From: Streptomyces sp. NBC_01485
GTDB lineage: Bacteria > Actinomycetota > Actinomycetes > Streptomycetales > Streptomycetaceae
Assembly: GCF_036227125.1 (NCBI RefSeq)
Contig: NZ_CP109435.1
Location: forward strand, 6,076,001 to 6,140,000
Direction: 5' to 3'
Length of the DNA: 64,000 bases
In this document: positions 24,064 through 33,764 of the stretch, in pieces
Numbering within the stretch: the stretch's first letter is position 1
How the letters are laid out: each line of letters begins with the position of its first letter
Translations under genes and position numbers: made by a program
Notes under the pieces: generated by a model
What the model saw: the letters and a program-made list of their open reading frames with translations, nothing else
The model's database searches: none
What the model was told of the DNA's origin: nothing

Positions 24064-24786
24064 GTGAGCCGGATATCGACCCGGGGCTTCGCCGTGGCCT
24101 CCGCCACCGCCGTCACCGCCGTGGGCGCCGTCATGGGCGTCGCCCAGGGCAGCGTCGCGCAGCCCAACGACGCCGAGGCGACGGCGGACGACTCGATCCT
24201 CCTCGCGGACTTACCCGCGGGCCAGCAGGCCGACGTGCAGACGTCCGCGATGACGCAGCAGGCCTCCGTCCAGGCCATCGCCGCCGACACCACCGCCAGG
24301 AAGTCGGCGGAGGAGACGGCCCGCAAGCAGGCGGCCAAGGACGCGGTGGCCAAGCAGCAGGCCGCCCAGGACGCCGCGGACCAGGCGAAGGCCGACAAGG
24401 AAGCCAAGGAAGCCAAGGACCGCGCCGAGGCGGAGACCAAGGCCGCCACCGGCTCGAGCGTCGACGCCGGCACCTTCACGCAGCAGTCGTCGTACACCGT
24501 CGGCGAGGTCCAGGCCATCGCCCGGCAGATCGTGCCCGCCGGCCAGTTCCAGTGCTTCAGCAACATCGTGGACCACGAGTCCACCTGGAACTACCAGGCC
24601 GTCAACGCCTCTTCCGGCGCCTACGGCCTCGTCCAGGCCTACCCCGGCTCGAAGATGTCGTCCGCCGGCGCCGACTGGCGCACCAACCCGGCGACGCAGA
24701 TCAAGTGGGGCCTGAACTACATGAACGACCGCTACGACAGCCCCTGCGGTGCCTGGGACTACTGGCAGGCCAACGGCTCCTACTGA
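24064..24786 (+). CDS. Secreted transglycosylase-like SLT-domain protein, copy 2
   Basis: A 240-residue paralogue of the preceding gene. The signal region ('SRISTRGFAVASATAVTAVG'), the 'SVAQPNDAEATA' segment and the catalytic domain ('FSNIVDHESTWNYQAVNASS') are nearly identical, while the coiled-coil middle is longer and has diverged (QQAAQDAADQAKADKEAKEA type). The differing linker suggests a different reach through the wall. GTG start behind AGAAGGAA. The two genes are 72 bp apart and probably co-transcribed. Confidence 0.9.
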   Translation: MSRISTRGFAVASATAVTAVGAVMGVAQGSVAQPNDAEATADDSILLADLPAGQQADVQTSAMTQQASVQAIAADTTARKSAEETARKQAAKDAVAKQQAAQDAADQAKADKEAKEAKDRAEAETKAATGSSVDAGTFTQQSSYTVGEVQAIARQIVPAGQFQCFSNIVDHESTWNYQAVNASSGAYGLVQAYPGSKMSSAGADWRTNPATQIKWGLNYMNDRYDSPCGAWDYWQANGSY

Positions 24787-24818
24787 GCAGGCGTCAGCAC
24801 CCGTCGCTCAACCCCGCG

Positions 24819-24852
24819 CAGCCCCTCCCCGTCATAGGGGGAGGGGCTTTCG
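24819..24852 (+). terminator. Terminator after the SLT pair
   Basis: An 11-bp stem AGCCCCTCCCC/GGGGAGGGGCT (24820-24830 with 24838-24848) is followed by TTTC. It ends the SLT transcript. Confidence 0.7.
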
Positions 24853-24857
24853 CCCTG

Positions 24858-24902
24858 TACGGTCGGTACGGCCGTAACGGCTGGTATGGCTGGTACGGCC
24901 GG
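24858..24902 (+). repeat. 9-bp tandem repeat upstream of the AI-2E family gene
   Basis: Five imperfect copies of TACGGYYGG stand in the intergenic space between the SLT terminator and the next gene. Confidence 0.75.
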
Positions 24903-24955
24903 GACCGACGACTCCAGGGGGAGTGGTGGGGACAGACGGGGGAAGAGGACGGATC

Positions 24956-26368
24956 ATGTCGCGAGTGCCAGGGTGGCTCGGCCGCATCGGCGCCGGTCTG
25001 AGCGAGATGGGTGAGCGGCTCGACGAACGGCGCGCGGAGGTCGAGCGGGAGGGCGAGGTCCCCGAGCGAGAGCCGTCGCCGCCCGTCGACGACGCCTCCG
25101 GAGGCTCCGGTGCCTCCGGCGCGGTGCCGTCCGGGGCCGACGAACCCCCGCGGCCCGGCCCGCGTCCCGATCCCGTGCACGCCGTGCCGTGGGGGGTGCG
25201 GGTCGCCGCAGAGGCCGGCTGGCGGCTGCTGGTGCTCGCCGGGACCCTCTGGGTCCTGATCAGGGTCATCAGCGCGGTCCAACTGGTCGTCATGGCCTTC
25301 GTGGTCGCCCTGCTCCTCACCGCGCTCCTCGAACCCACGGTGGCCCGGCTGAAGCGGCTCGGGGTGCCCGGCGGGGCCGCCACCGCGATGACGGCGATCC
25401 TCGGGTTCGTCGTCATCGGCCTGATGGGCTGGTTCGTGACCTGGCAGGTCATGGCGAACATCGACGATCTTTCCGACCAGGTCCAGAACGGCATCGACGA
25501 CCTGCGCCGCTGGCTGCTCAACAGCCCCTTCCACGTCACCGACAAGCAGATCAACGGCATCGCCAAGAACCTGCGCGAAGCGATCGGCGACAACACCGAC
25601 TCGATCACCTCGGCGGGCCTGGAGGGCGTCACGGTCGTCGTCGAGGCCCTCACCGGCATCCTCCTGGCGTTCTTCTCGACCCTCTTCCTGCTCTACGACG
25701 GCAAGCGCATCTGGGAGTGGACGCTCAAGCTGGTCCCGGCCGAGGCCCGGCCGGGCGTGGCGGGCGCGGGTCCGCGGGCCTGGGCGACGCTCACGGCGTA
25801 CGTGCGCGGCACGGTGATAGTCGCGCTGATCGACGCGATCTTCATCGGCCTCGGCATCTACTTCCTCGACGTGCCGATGGCCGTCCCGCTCGCCGTCTTC
25901 ATCTTCCTGTTCTCCTTCATCCCGCTGGTCGGCGCGGTCGCCTCCGGCGCGCTGGCGGTCGTGGTCGCGCTGGTCACGCAGGGCGTGTTCACCGCGGTGA
26001 TGACCCTGGCGGTGGTGCTGGCCGTCCAGCAGATCGAGGGCCACATCCTCCAGCCGTTCATCCTCGGCCGCGCGGTACGCGTCCACCCGCTGGCGGTGGT
26101 CCTCTCGGTCGCGGCGGGCGGCATGGTGGCCGGCATCGGCGGCGCGATCGTGGCCGTCCCCCTGGTGGCCGTGACGAATACGGTGGTGGGCTACCTGCAC
26201 GCCTACTCCCGCGAGCAGGCCCTGCTGCGGAACGCCCCCCGGCCCCGGGGAGCAACGGCGTCCCGCGTCGCACCGGCGGCCACCCCGGCCGCCGCCCCGA
26301 CGAGCGGGGGCGGTGGCGGGGAGCCGGAACCGCCGGCCGACGACGGTCAGGTCACGACGCGCGGGTGA
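24956..26368 (+). CDS. AI-2E transporter (TqsA/PerM) family membrane protein
   Basis: About 470 residues. A charged cytoplasmic N-terminus (1-80, Pro/Glu-rich) leads to about eight membrane helices, including 'LVVMAFVVALLLTALLEP', 'AMTAILGFVVIGLMGWFV', 'FIFLFSFIPLVGAVASGALA' and 'VVLSVAAGGMVAGIGGAIVA', with the family signature region 'GHILQPFILGRAVRVHPLAV'. Members export or exchange small molecules or ions; the substrate here is unknown. The C-terminus is low complexity. Its 3' end overlaps the converging lipoprotein gene by 17 bp. Confidence 0.88.
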   Translation: MSRVPGWLGRIGAGLSEMGERLDERRAEVEREGEVPEREPSPPVDDASGGSGASGAVPSGADEPPRPGPRPDPVHAVPWGVRVAAEAGWRLLVLAGTLWVLIRVISAVQLVVMAFVVALLLTALLEPTVARLKRLGVPGGAATAMTAILGFVVIGLMGWFVTWQVMANIDDLSDQVQNGIDDLRRWLLNSPFHVTDKQINGIAKNLREAIGDNTDSITSAGLEGVTVVVEALTGILLAFFSTLFLLYDGKRIWEWTLKLVPAEARPGVAGAGPRAWATLTAYVRGTVIVALIDAIFIGLGIYFLDVPMAVPLAVFIFLFSFIPLVGAVASGALAVVVALVTQGVFTAVMTLAVVLAVQQIEGHILQPFILGRAVRVHPLAVVLSVAAGGMVAGIGGAIVAVPLVAVTNTVVGYLHAYSREQALLRNAPRPRGATASRVAPAATPAAAPTSGGGGGEPEPPADDGQVTTRG

Positions 26369-26816
26369 ACCTCACGTCGAGTCCGCACGGGAGGTCGGGG
26401 TCGTCGGTCGCGCACAGGGTCCTGCCCCCGTCCACGACGGCGAGCTGCACGCTGCACGGGAACTCCTGCGTCGCGTCGCTCTTGAAGGAGAGGCCGATCC
26501 AGTCGCCCGAGCCGGCCGTGTCCGACACGGCTTCGCCGTCGTCGCCGTCCGGCACGTAGAAACCCCAGGTGCCGGAGTCCTCGCCGCCCGCGCAGTGGGT
26601 GTCCTTGAGCTTCGGCGAGTCCAGCCCGGCGGACGTGAAGGCGTGGTCGGAGGTCAGGGAGACCCGCTCGCCGTCGGGTCCCTTCCAGCTGCCGGCGACC
26701 TTGGCGACCGACACGTCGGTGGTCGCGGTCCTCTCCCCGGAACAGGCGGGCAGCAGCAGAAGGGGAAGGGCCACCGCGCCGATGGTGCGGGCGATCCTGC
26801 GGGTGGTTCTCAGCAT
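26352..26816 (-). CDS. Putative lipoprotein of unknown function
   Basis: A 154-residue protein. The lipobox 'LLLLPAC' ends the signal peptide. The mature domain has 'VAGSWKGPDGERVSLTSDHA', 'GTWGFYVPDGDDGE' and four cysteines that could pair ('DTHCAG', 'FPCSVQ', 'RTLCAT', 'LPCGLD'). It looks like a small secreted beta-barrel. It lies directly downstream of the RHS gene on the same strand but behind a strong terminator, so it probably has its own promoter. Being next to a polymorphic toxin, it is a possible immunity protein, which is inference only. Confidence 0.75.
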   Translation of the reverse strand: MLRTTRRIARTIGAVALPLLLLPACSGERTATTDVSVAKVAGSWKGPDGERVSLTSDHAFTSAGLDSPKLKDTHCAGGEDSGTWGFYVPDGDDGEAVSDTAGSGDWIGLSFKSDATQEFPCSVQLAVVDGGRTLCATDDPDLPCGLDVRFTRAS

Positions 26817-26859
26817 TTTCGCACCTTACTTCGTCGCTGTTCGGTCGCTGTTCAAAGGG

Positions 26860-26888
26860 GGTGGGGAGCCCCGAAGAGGCTCCCCACC
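26860..26888 (-). terminator. Terminator between RHS gene and lipoprotein gene
   Basis: An 11-bp perfect stem GGTGGGGAGCC/GGCTCCCCACC with a 7-nt loop lies 30 bp after the RHS stop. Confidence 0.75.
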
Positions 26889-26917
26889 GTGGGACTGCGC
26901 GTGTTCACCTCACGTGA

Positions 26918-29900
26918 CTATCCGAGCCAGTCCGAATAGTTCACGCACTCGTTGACGGGCCACTTCTCCTCCCAGGAGAAGTCCTCGGTCACCGCCGCTC
27001 CGAAGGTGTCCTCGAAGGCCGGGTTCCACGACCGCGGGATGACATGGGTCGCCGAGTTCCAGTCGGACTTGTTCGTCGCCGTGAACTTGAGGGTGACCGT
27101 GCCCTCCTTCTTGTTGAGCGACTTGATCCTTCCGGTGGCCGAGTAGCTGCCGAGGAAGGCGTCCGCCGAGTTGTCCGTGCCGATGCCGCCGTTGGTCAGC
27201 ACGCCCGCGACGTCCGAGACCGCACCGCGGATCGAGTTGAACTTGTACCAGGGGCTGTTCGGCTCGGGACCCTTGTCCTTGAAGCTGAACTCGGCGGTTT
27301 CCTTGGCGTACTTCGCCTGCATCCCCTTGTCCCGGGCCTGCCCGACGAGCCGGTTGCGCCACTCGCTGAACTTGGAGTCGGTCGCCAGGATGGACGTGAA
27401 CGCGTCCCCGCCCCGGAAGTCCTGGTGCTCCCGCAGCGGATAGCCGCCGCCCCACAGCCAGCCGAAGAACAGCCCGCGCGAGGTGTCCCAGCGGTTGGCC
27501 GCCTTGTCGTCGCTGACGACGCCGTAGTCCTTGATCCCGGCGAGCCAGTCGTCCATGGTCTCGTTGCCCCGGTTCATGAACGGGGTGTCCCAGGACTTGG
27601 TGATGAAGTTGTAGGTCGATCCCGGAGTCCAGAGGTTGTTGGAGCTGGTGTTGCCCAGGTTGCTGGTCGGGGCCGTGCCCAGACCGCCGCCGTTGCCGCC
27701 TCCGCCGCCCATGATCGCGCCGAGGATGCCGACCACGGCCGTCACGGCGTCCACGATGGCACCGATGATCCCGCCGATGATGCCGCCGAGCCCGTCGGAC
27801 ATACCGGTGGGGTCGCTGACGGTCGCCGGGTTGTTGGAGGCGTAGGAGTAGCCGTTGAGCGACTGGGCCTTCTCCGGTTCCAGCAGCGGGTCCACGCTCA
27901 GGAACCGGCCGGTGGCCGGATCGTACTCACGGGCGCCGAGGTGGGTCAGACCCGTGGTGGTGTCCGCCGGCTTGCCCAGGAACCCCTTGTCGTCCGGCCA
28001 GGTCGTGGCCGCGGCGCCGCGCGCGGCGCCGAACGGCGTGGTGTACCGCTTGACGTAGGCCAGCGTGCCGGAGTCGACCGCCAGCGCGGAGGTGCCGTGG
28101 TCGTCGCCCGCCAGGAAGGTGAGTTTCGTGCCCGTCACGCCGGAGGTCGCCGTGCGCACCGCGAAGGTCTTGTCGCCGGCCTTGTAGTAGCGGGCGCCGG
28201 ACAGGGCCTTGGCGGCCCCGCCGCCGCTGGTCTTCAGGCGCACCTCGGTGGTGCCGAGGTAGAGCACGCTCTCGCCGTCCGTGGTGTCGGCACGGCGGAT
28301 CAGCAGCTCGCCTCCGGCGTCGTACAGGTAGCCGGTCCTGGTGGCCGGCTTGGTGCCCGCGGCGGGCTCGCTGACCGAGGTGACCCTGCTCTCCGCGTCC
28401 CAGACCACGGTCTGGGCGGCCTGGGTGCCGGGCCGGGAGATGGTGTTGCCGGTGGCGTCGTAGTCGTAGCCGCTGGTCCTGCCCGCGGTCTCCGTCCGGG
28501 CGAGGGCGTGCGGCTGGCCGCGGGTGGTGCCGTAGACGTACGACGTCGTGGTGTTGCCCGTGGCGGTGTGCTCGACCTGCGTGTCGCGCAGACCGCTGTC
28601 CTTGTAGCCGTAGGTCGTCCAGTAGGGGGCCGCGCCGCCGAGGTTGGCGGTGGTGCGGCCGGAGGCGGCGCAGTCCGCGGTCTTCGGGGTCCACGACTCG
28701 GTCAGCCGGCGGTGGCCGTCGTACGTGTAGCACTGGTAGTCGGCCTGACCGGCCCCGCCCAGCGTGGTCCCGTCGAAGATCGACGTGACGTTGCCGGCGT
28801 CGTCCTGGGCGAACTTCAGCTCCTGGAGCATGAAGCCGTGGACGTCGTCCGTGACGTAGGACCGGGTCAGCCGGCGGGTGCCGGCCTCGTAGTCCTGGTT
28901 GAGGTAGACCTTCTTGGCCGAGGTCGCGTCGGTGGCGAGCGTCAGCCGGCGCGCGTCGCCGAGCGGCGAGTAGGCGACGTCCTGGAGGTAGCCGGTGGAG
29001 CCCTTGGCGGTCAGCACCTGGCCCAGGCCGTCGTAGGTGTACGACACCGTCTCGGCCGCGAGTCCGCCCACCGCGGGCGCGGCGGCCTGCTTCACCGTGC
29101 CGTCCAGGTTGTACCCGGTGGAGAACGACAGGGTGCTGGGCACGCCCGCCGTGACCATGGGGTCGTCGGTCGGCAGGGTCAGCTGGTTCTTGGTGACCTT
29201 GTAGAGCGGGTCGTAGCCGGTGACCTTCTGCGTGTACGTCTTGCCGGTCGCACCGCCCACGTACCGCACGGCCGTGTCCTGCTGGCCCTTGGCGAGTTCG
29301 TCGAAGGTCCAGACGGCCAGCTTGTCGCCGTCCGTCTTGGACGTCTGCCACATGCCGGTCTTGCGGCCGAGGACGTCGTACTCGAACAGCAGGGTCCTGC
29401 CGTGGCTGTCCACCGACTTGTCGGCCTGGTCGAGGTCGTTGCTGTACGTGGTGGTCCTGCCCTTGTCCGGGTCGTCCACCGTGAACTGACGGCCGAACAG
29501 GTCGTACGTGTAGGTCCACGTCGACTTGTCCGGGGCGACCAGCGTCTGCTGGTGACCGGCCGGATCGAAGGTGTAGCGGGTGGTGGTGAGGTCGGTGCCG
29601 GTCGGCTTGGGGCCGGCGTAGTCGCGCCGCTCCACGGTCCGGCCGAGCGCGTCGGTGACGACCGCGTTGGCCTGGCCGCCGGCCGGCGCGCTGGTGGTGA
29701 CGGTGTCACCCAGGTAGACGGTGTCCGTCGACCAGCGGGTCACGCCGTAGTTCTTCGTGATCGTCTTGATGGCACGGCCCGCGCCGTCGAAGACCGTGTC
29801 GGTCTGCTGGGGCGGCTGGCTGCCGTCGATCTCCACGATCTTGCCGGACGGCGCCGTCTTCTCGTCCCAGATGTCGGACTCGGCGGTGACCGCGTTGCCG

Positions 29901-32900
29901 CGGCCGTCGTAGAGGGTCTGCGCGATGAGGCGCCCGCCGGCGGCCGACGGCGCCTGCACCTGGCGGGTGCGCAGCAGCGAGTCGTAGATCTCGTAGGTGG
30001 TGTTGTAGGCGGAGCCGTCGCCGTTGAGCGACGCGCTGGCGACGTACGGCAGGGCCGACGACGTGATGCTGTACGTGTACACGTAGTTCGGGGTCTTGCC
30101 GAGGGCCTTGGACCGGTTCGGCAGCCACACCTTGGTGGACCGGCCGAGACTGTCGTACTCCGTCTCGGTCTTGCGCCCGTTGGCGTCGGTCACCGACAGG
30201 TCCGTGCCGAGGGCGAAGTCCCGGACCGTGGTGCTCGCGTGGTCCTTGGCGTTGTAGACGGTGGTCGAGGTCAGCGGACCGGCCGCCGGCGGGGTGTAGA
30301 CGGTCCGGGAGGTGATCGTGTTCCGGGCGTTGCGCAGGATCGCCGGGCGGCCCAGGGTGTCGAAGTCCGTGGTGGCCGTCTGCTGCCACGCCGGGGCGTC
30401 GTCGGTGCCGTAGGCCTTCGCGCGGCCCGCCCACTGCGCCTCGCCCTTGGTGGGCTTCTGCGTCGCGGACCAGGTCTTGGTGTCGAAGGCGGTGGCGGCG
30501 TCGGAGACCACGTCACCCGGGCGGGTGGAGTCCGCCGGCAGATCCAGGTTCGCGTCGGTCACCGAGCAGGCCTTGGCGACCGTACGGGTGCGGGACACCA
30601 GGGAGTTCAGGCCGACGGTGTCGTTGCGCGCGTACCAGGTGCGCGTGCACTTCTCGTCGCCGGTGACGGAGTCGTCGCCGCGGTCCTCCACCGTGACCGG
30701 CATGCCGTAGTCGTCGTAGGTCGTCGCCGTGGTGCGGACCCGGTCGGACGGCTGGAGCTTGCTCGTGACGACGGTGCGGGCGTGCGAGGCGCCGATGCGC
30801 ACGAAGTACGCCTCGGTGTCGGCGTACGACTTGTGCTGCGTCGAGGTCCGCTTCGACCAGGGGTCGTTGATCGTGCCCGACACCTCGGCGGTGCCGTCGT
30901 AGGAGACGGTCTCGCGCGAGAAGCCGGCGTACTGGTCGGAGTCGGTGACCTCCGCCGCCTTGATGCCGCTGACCTTGACGGTCCTACGGGCGTCCGCGTC
31001 CGGCGTCCTGCCGTCCGGGCCGAGCACCCGGTCGCCGTTCATGCCGCGCAGGTAGACCGTGACCGTCTTGGTCCGGGTGCCGCCCGACGGGCCGGTGAGG
31101 TGGGTGACCGTGCCGTAGCCGCGCCACTGGGACCAGGTGCGCTCCTTGGCGGGGGTCATCGGGTCGTCGTCGTAGTGCCAGGCGCCGCCGCCGGAGTACT
31201 GGTAGCTGTGCTGCACGGCCTCGGAGCCGCCGAGCGGGTCCGTGGTGCGCACCGCGCTGACCGGGTATTTCTGGAACCAGTCGAGGACCGGGACCTTCTC
31301 GCCGTTGGGCGACCAGTACACCGGGTAGCAGCGCTTGGTGTTCTCGTCGGCCTTCGGCATGGTCTGTCCGGCCGTGCAGTCCGCCGGCAGGTAGTCGACG
31401 ATCGTCTGCGCCCCCGTCTCCGAGGTGATCGTCTTCAGCCGGGGCCGGTTCAGGGGCAGGATGTCGTCCGACGGGCTGTCGACCCGGTTGGGCAGGAAGA
31501 CGTGGTCGAACCTGACCGGGTCGAGGGACAGATCGCCGCCGTGCTTGCCGGTGTGCTTGATCTCGTCCAGCCACAGTGACTGGTCCGCGGAGTCACCTGT
31601 GTCGCCCGGGTCGAGGTAGAGCTGCTTCAGCGCCCACCCGTCGACCGCCTCGAAGGCGGGCGTCGTGGCCGCCGCGTTCCACGCGTAGGTCGTGACCGTG
31701 GTCAGGCGCTTACGGGTGAAGAAGGTCGGGCTCAGGTTGTACGTGCACTTGTCGCCGTCCTTGCAGACCGCGTCGAACGGCACGTCCGGCCAGTTGTCCC
31801 GGGTGTCCTTGGTCAGCGCGTCACAGCCGGTGCCGGAGGCGAGGCAGCGCTCCGCGTAACCGAAGGTGATCTTGTTCGAGGCCTGGGGTGCGGCGCTGAA
31901 CAGGGCGCCGGCCCGCTGCCCGTAGCGGATCTCCTTCAGGTAGCCGCCCCGGACGTACGGCGTCCCCGTGTTGTCGTCGCCGAGCTTGTCGTAGTTGTTG
32001 GTCTCGGCGGTGTACCAGTAGCTCATGGCGTTGCCGTGGGTGTCCTCGACGTAGTCGAGGTTCCAGCGCCAGGCCTGCTTCTTGTCCCGGCCGGCGAAGG
32101 CGGTGCCGTCGGAGTAGCCGGGCTCGCCCTCGTCGTCGCCGAAGACCGGCGCGGTCCACACCGAGTTGGTGCGGACGCCGTCGGCGGCGCCGTCGAGCTT
32201 GTTCAGGCCGAACACGTACTTGGTGCCGTCGCCCGCGACGACCGTCCAGTACTCGCCGTTGTCGTCGCCGTTGTCGGCGCCGGCGGAGTGGGTGACCTTG
32301 GAGGCGTCGTCGCTCTTCAGCCGCCACTCGCCGGTGGTGTCGTCCTTCACCAGCTCAGTGGCCTTGCCGCCCAGCACCAGCGAGGCGTTGTCGTACTTCC
32401 AGCACTGGTCGTACTTGCCGTCGTGGCCGTCGTCGTCGCAGGAGCCGTACTTGCGCTCGACGTACGACGACGTCAGGTCGAAGCCCTCGCCGACCTGGGT
32501 GCCCTGGTTGTTGGTGGTGGCGGTACGGCCGTCCACGCTGCCCGAGTCGTACGACAGGGACAGCTCCGGGCCCTTGCCGCCGGCCGGGTTGGGCGACTTG
32601 AGGGGGTAGCTCCAGGTGAAGGTGCCGGAGCTGCCGCCCGCCTCCCAGGTGGAGGACGCGGACAGCGGGGTCGCCTTGAAGTCACCGCCGCCGGCCGTGG
32701 CGCCGGAGGCCGCCGTGACCGCGAGGAGCATCGTTCTTCCACCGGTCGCGGTGGCGGTCCTGGCCGAGGGGACGGCGGTGGCCGTGGTGGCCTTGGGGAA
32801 CGTCAGGTCGGCCCAGACGTTCTCGTCGGCGCGCTCGTTGCCGGAGGGCACCGGCAGGACGCGGTGGCACTTCGACGCGGTGGGGTCGGTCAGGGCGCAG

Positions 32901-33535
32901 TCCGGCAGGCGCAGCACGCGCAGCCGTCCGGCCCAGTCGCCGCCGTACGCCGCCGCGAACTTGCCGTAGTCCATGCCGAGTCGGGCGCTGCCCCCGCCTC
33001 GGGGGCCGGTCACCTTCAGGGCCACGCCCTTGATGCCGAGCCGCTGCGCGGTCTGCTGGTCGAGGACCTCCACCGTCACCGGTCCGGCGGCGGGCGCGGC
33101 CTTCTTCCCGGCGGTCGGGGCGGAGAGTGTCACGGGGAGCGAGCCGGCGGCGGCGTTCGTGGTGCGGGCGGCGCCGCCCTTGCCCGTGGCGGGCAGGGTC
33201 AGCCGGGCGTGGCCGGCGGTCGGCCAGGTGGTGGGCCTGGCCTGGTCCTCGCGGGCGCGCTGGGCCGCGGTGCGGTCGCCTGCGGCGGCCTTTTGCACCT
33301 CGGCCGCGGTCTTCCTGTTCACCTGCGCGGTGAACGGGGAGACCCGCTGCGCGCGCGGGGCGTCGAGCTTCGGACGGCCGAGCGGGTCGGTGCCGCCGGT
33401 GACGGCGTACGCGGCCGGGGTCAGCAGACCGGGCAACAGGGCGAATCCGGCGAGTGCGGCGACGCGCCTGAGCCAGGGCGTTCTGCCGGGTGGATTCCGG
33501 TCCGGGGCATGCCGGACCGGCGGTGTCTGTCTCAT
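26918..33535 (-). CDS. Secreted RHS-repeat protein with unrecognised C-terminal domain (polymorphic-toxin-like)
   Basis: About 2205 residues. The start at 'MRQTPPVRHAPDRN' follows GAGGG. A signal peptide ends at about residue 44 ('FALLPGLLTPAAYA'). An SpvB-like N-terminal region follows ('GKGPELSLSYDSGSVDGRTA'), then many YD/RHS repeats ('YTYDLFGRQFTVDDPDKGRT', 'YDYDATGNTISRPG'), and the conserved RHS core end 'GAREYDPATGRFLSVDPLLE' with 'NGYSYASNNPATVSDPTGM' at about 1870-1920. Beyond it lies a C-terminal domain of about 285 residues: a Gly-rich hydrophobic segment ('GGIIGGIIGAIVDAVTAVVG') and then a soluble part ('YSATGRIKSLNKKEGTVTLK', 'NSATHVIPRSWNPAFED'). In this family the shell encloses a toxin released by self-cleavage at the core. 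The C-terminal domain is not one I recognise. Confidence 0.9.
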   Translation of the reverse strand: MRQTPPVRHAPDRNPPGRTPWLRRVAALAGFALLPGLLTPAAYAVTGGTDPLGRPKLDAPRAQRVSPFTAQVNRKTAAEVQKAAAGDRTAAQRAREDQARPTTWPTAGHARLTLPATGKGGAARTTNAAAGSLPVTLSAPTAGKKAAPAAGPVTVEVLDQQTAQRLGIKGVALKVTGPRGGGSARLGMDYGKFAAAYGGDWAGRLRVLRLPDCALTDPTASKCHRVLPVPSGNERADENVWADLTFPKATTATAVPSARTATATGGRTMLLAVTAASGATAGGGDFKATPLSASSTWEAGGSSGTFTWSYPLKSPNPAGGKGPELSLSYDSGSVDGRTATTNNQGTQVGEGFDLTSSYVERKYGSCDDDGHDGKYDQCWKYDNASLVLGGKATELVKDDTTGEWRLKSDDASKVTHSAGADNGDDNGEYWTVVAGDGTKYVFGLNKLDGAADGVRTNSVWTAPVFGDDEGEPGYSDGTAFAGRDKKQAWRWNLDYVEDTHGNAMSYWYTAETNNYDKLGDDNTGTPYVRGGYLKEIRYGQRAGALFSAAPQASNKITFGYAERCLASGTGCDALTKDTRDNWPDVPFDAVCKDGDKCTYNLSPTFFTRKRLTTVTTYAWNAAATTPAFEAVDGWALKQLYLDPGDTGDSADQSLWLDEIKHTGKHGGDLSLDPVRFDHVFLPNRVDSPSDDILPLNRPRLKTITSETGAQTIVDYLPADCTAGQTMPKADENTKRCYPVYWSPNGEKVPVLDWFQKYPVSAVRTTDPLGGSEAVQHSYQYSGGGAWHYDDDPMTPAKERTWSQWRGYGTVTHLTGPSGGTRTKTVTVYLRGMNGDRVLGPDGRTPDADARRTVKVSGIKAAEVTDSDQYAGFSRETVSYDGTAEVSGTINDPWSKRTSTQHKSYADTEAYFVRIGASHARTVVTSKLQPSDRVRTTATTYDDYGMPVTVEDRGDDSVTGDEKCTRTWYARNDTVGLNSLVSRTRTVAKACSVTDANLDLPADSTRPGDVVSDAATAFDTKTWSATQKPTKGEAQWAGRAKAYGTDDAPAWQQTATTDFDTLGRPAILRNARNTITSRTVYTPPAAGPLTSTTVYNAKDHASTTVRDFALGTDLSVTDANGRKTETEYDSLGRSTKVWLPNRSKALGKTPNYVYTYSITSSALPYVASASLNGDGSAYNTTYEIYDSLLRTRQVQAPSAAGGRLIAQTLYDGRGNAVTAESDIWDEKTAPSGKIVEIDGSQPPQQTDTVFDGAGRAIKTITKNYGVTRWSTDTVYLGDTVTTSAPAGGQANAVVTDALGRTVERRDYAGPKPTGTDLTTTRYTFDPAGHQQTLVAPDKSTWTYTYDLFGRQFTVDDPDKGRTTTYSNDLDQADKSVDSHGRTLLFEYDVLGRKTGMWQTSKTDGDKLAVWTFDELAKGQQDTAVRYVGGATGKTYTQKVTGYDPLYKVTKNQLTLPTDDPMVTAGVPSTLSFSTGYNLDGTVKQAAAPAVGGLAAETVSYTYDGLGQVLTAKGSTGYLQDVAYSPLGDARRLTLATDATSAKKVYLNQDYEAGTRRLTRSYVTDDVHGFMLQELKFAQDDAGNVTSIFDGTTLGGAGQADYQCYTYDGHRRLTESWTPKTADCAASGRTTANLGGAAPYWTTYGYKDSGLRDTQVEHTATGNTTTSYVYGTTRGQPHALARTETAGRTSGYDYDATGNTISRPGTQAAQTVVWDAESRVTSVSEPAAGTKPATRTGYLYDAGGELLIRRADTTDGESVLYLGTTEVRLKTSGGGAAKALSGARYYKAGDKTFAVRTATSGVTGTKLTFLAGDDHGTSALAVDSGTLAYVKRYTTPFGAARGAAATTWPDDKGFLGKPADTTTGLTHLGAREYDPATGRFLSVDPLLEPEKAQSLNGYSYASNNPATVSDPTGMSDGLGGIIGGIIGAIVDAVTAVVGILGAIMGGGGGNGGGLGTAPTSNLGNTSSNNLWTPGSTYNFITKSWDTPFMNRGNETMDDWLAGIKDYGVVSDDKAANRWDTSRGLFFGWLWGGGYPLREHQDFRGGDAFTSILATDSKFSEWRNRLVGQARDKGMQAKYAKETAEFSFKDKGPEPNSPWYKFNSIRGAVSDVAGVLTNGGIGTDNSADAFLGSYSATGRIKSLNKKEGTVTLKFTATNKSDWNSATHVIPRSWNPAFEDTFGAAVTEDFSWEEKWPVNECVNYSDWLG

Positions 33536-33764
33536 GGGTTCCCTCGTGGTGGGGGTGGTGTGGTCTCGGTGGGCGGGCTGACCGGCCTCGGCTTCGCCTT
33601 CGGCCGGCCGCCCGCCCGCACCACCCGTGCTGCTTTCGCTGTCAGATGCGGGTGGCCCCTCGGCAGGGGTGGCATCCGCGAGGCAGGGCAGTGGGGCGGG
33701 CCGGGACGGGCGCGGGGGTCCGCATCCGTCCCGGCCCACCGGGGGCGCAGGGTCGGTCAGCCCG

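Noticed and set aside
27044..31579. 1511-codon open frame opposite the RHS gene
   Set aside because: Val/Gly/Arg-rich antisense shadow. The minus-strand frame has clear RHS/YD repeats, signal peptide and core motif.
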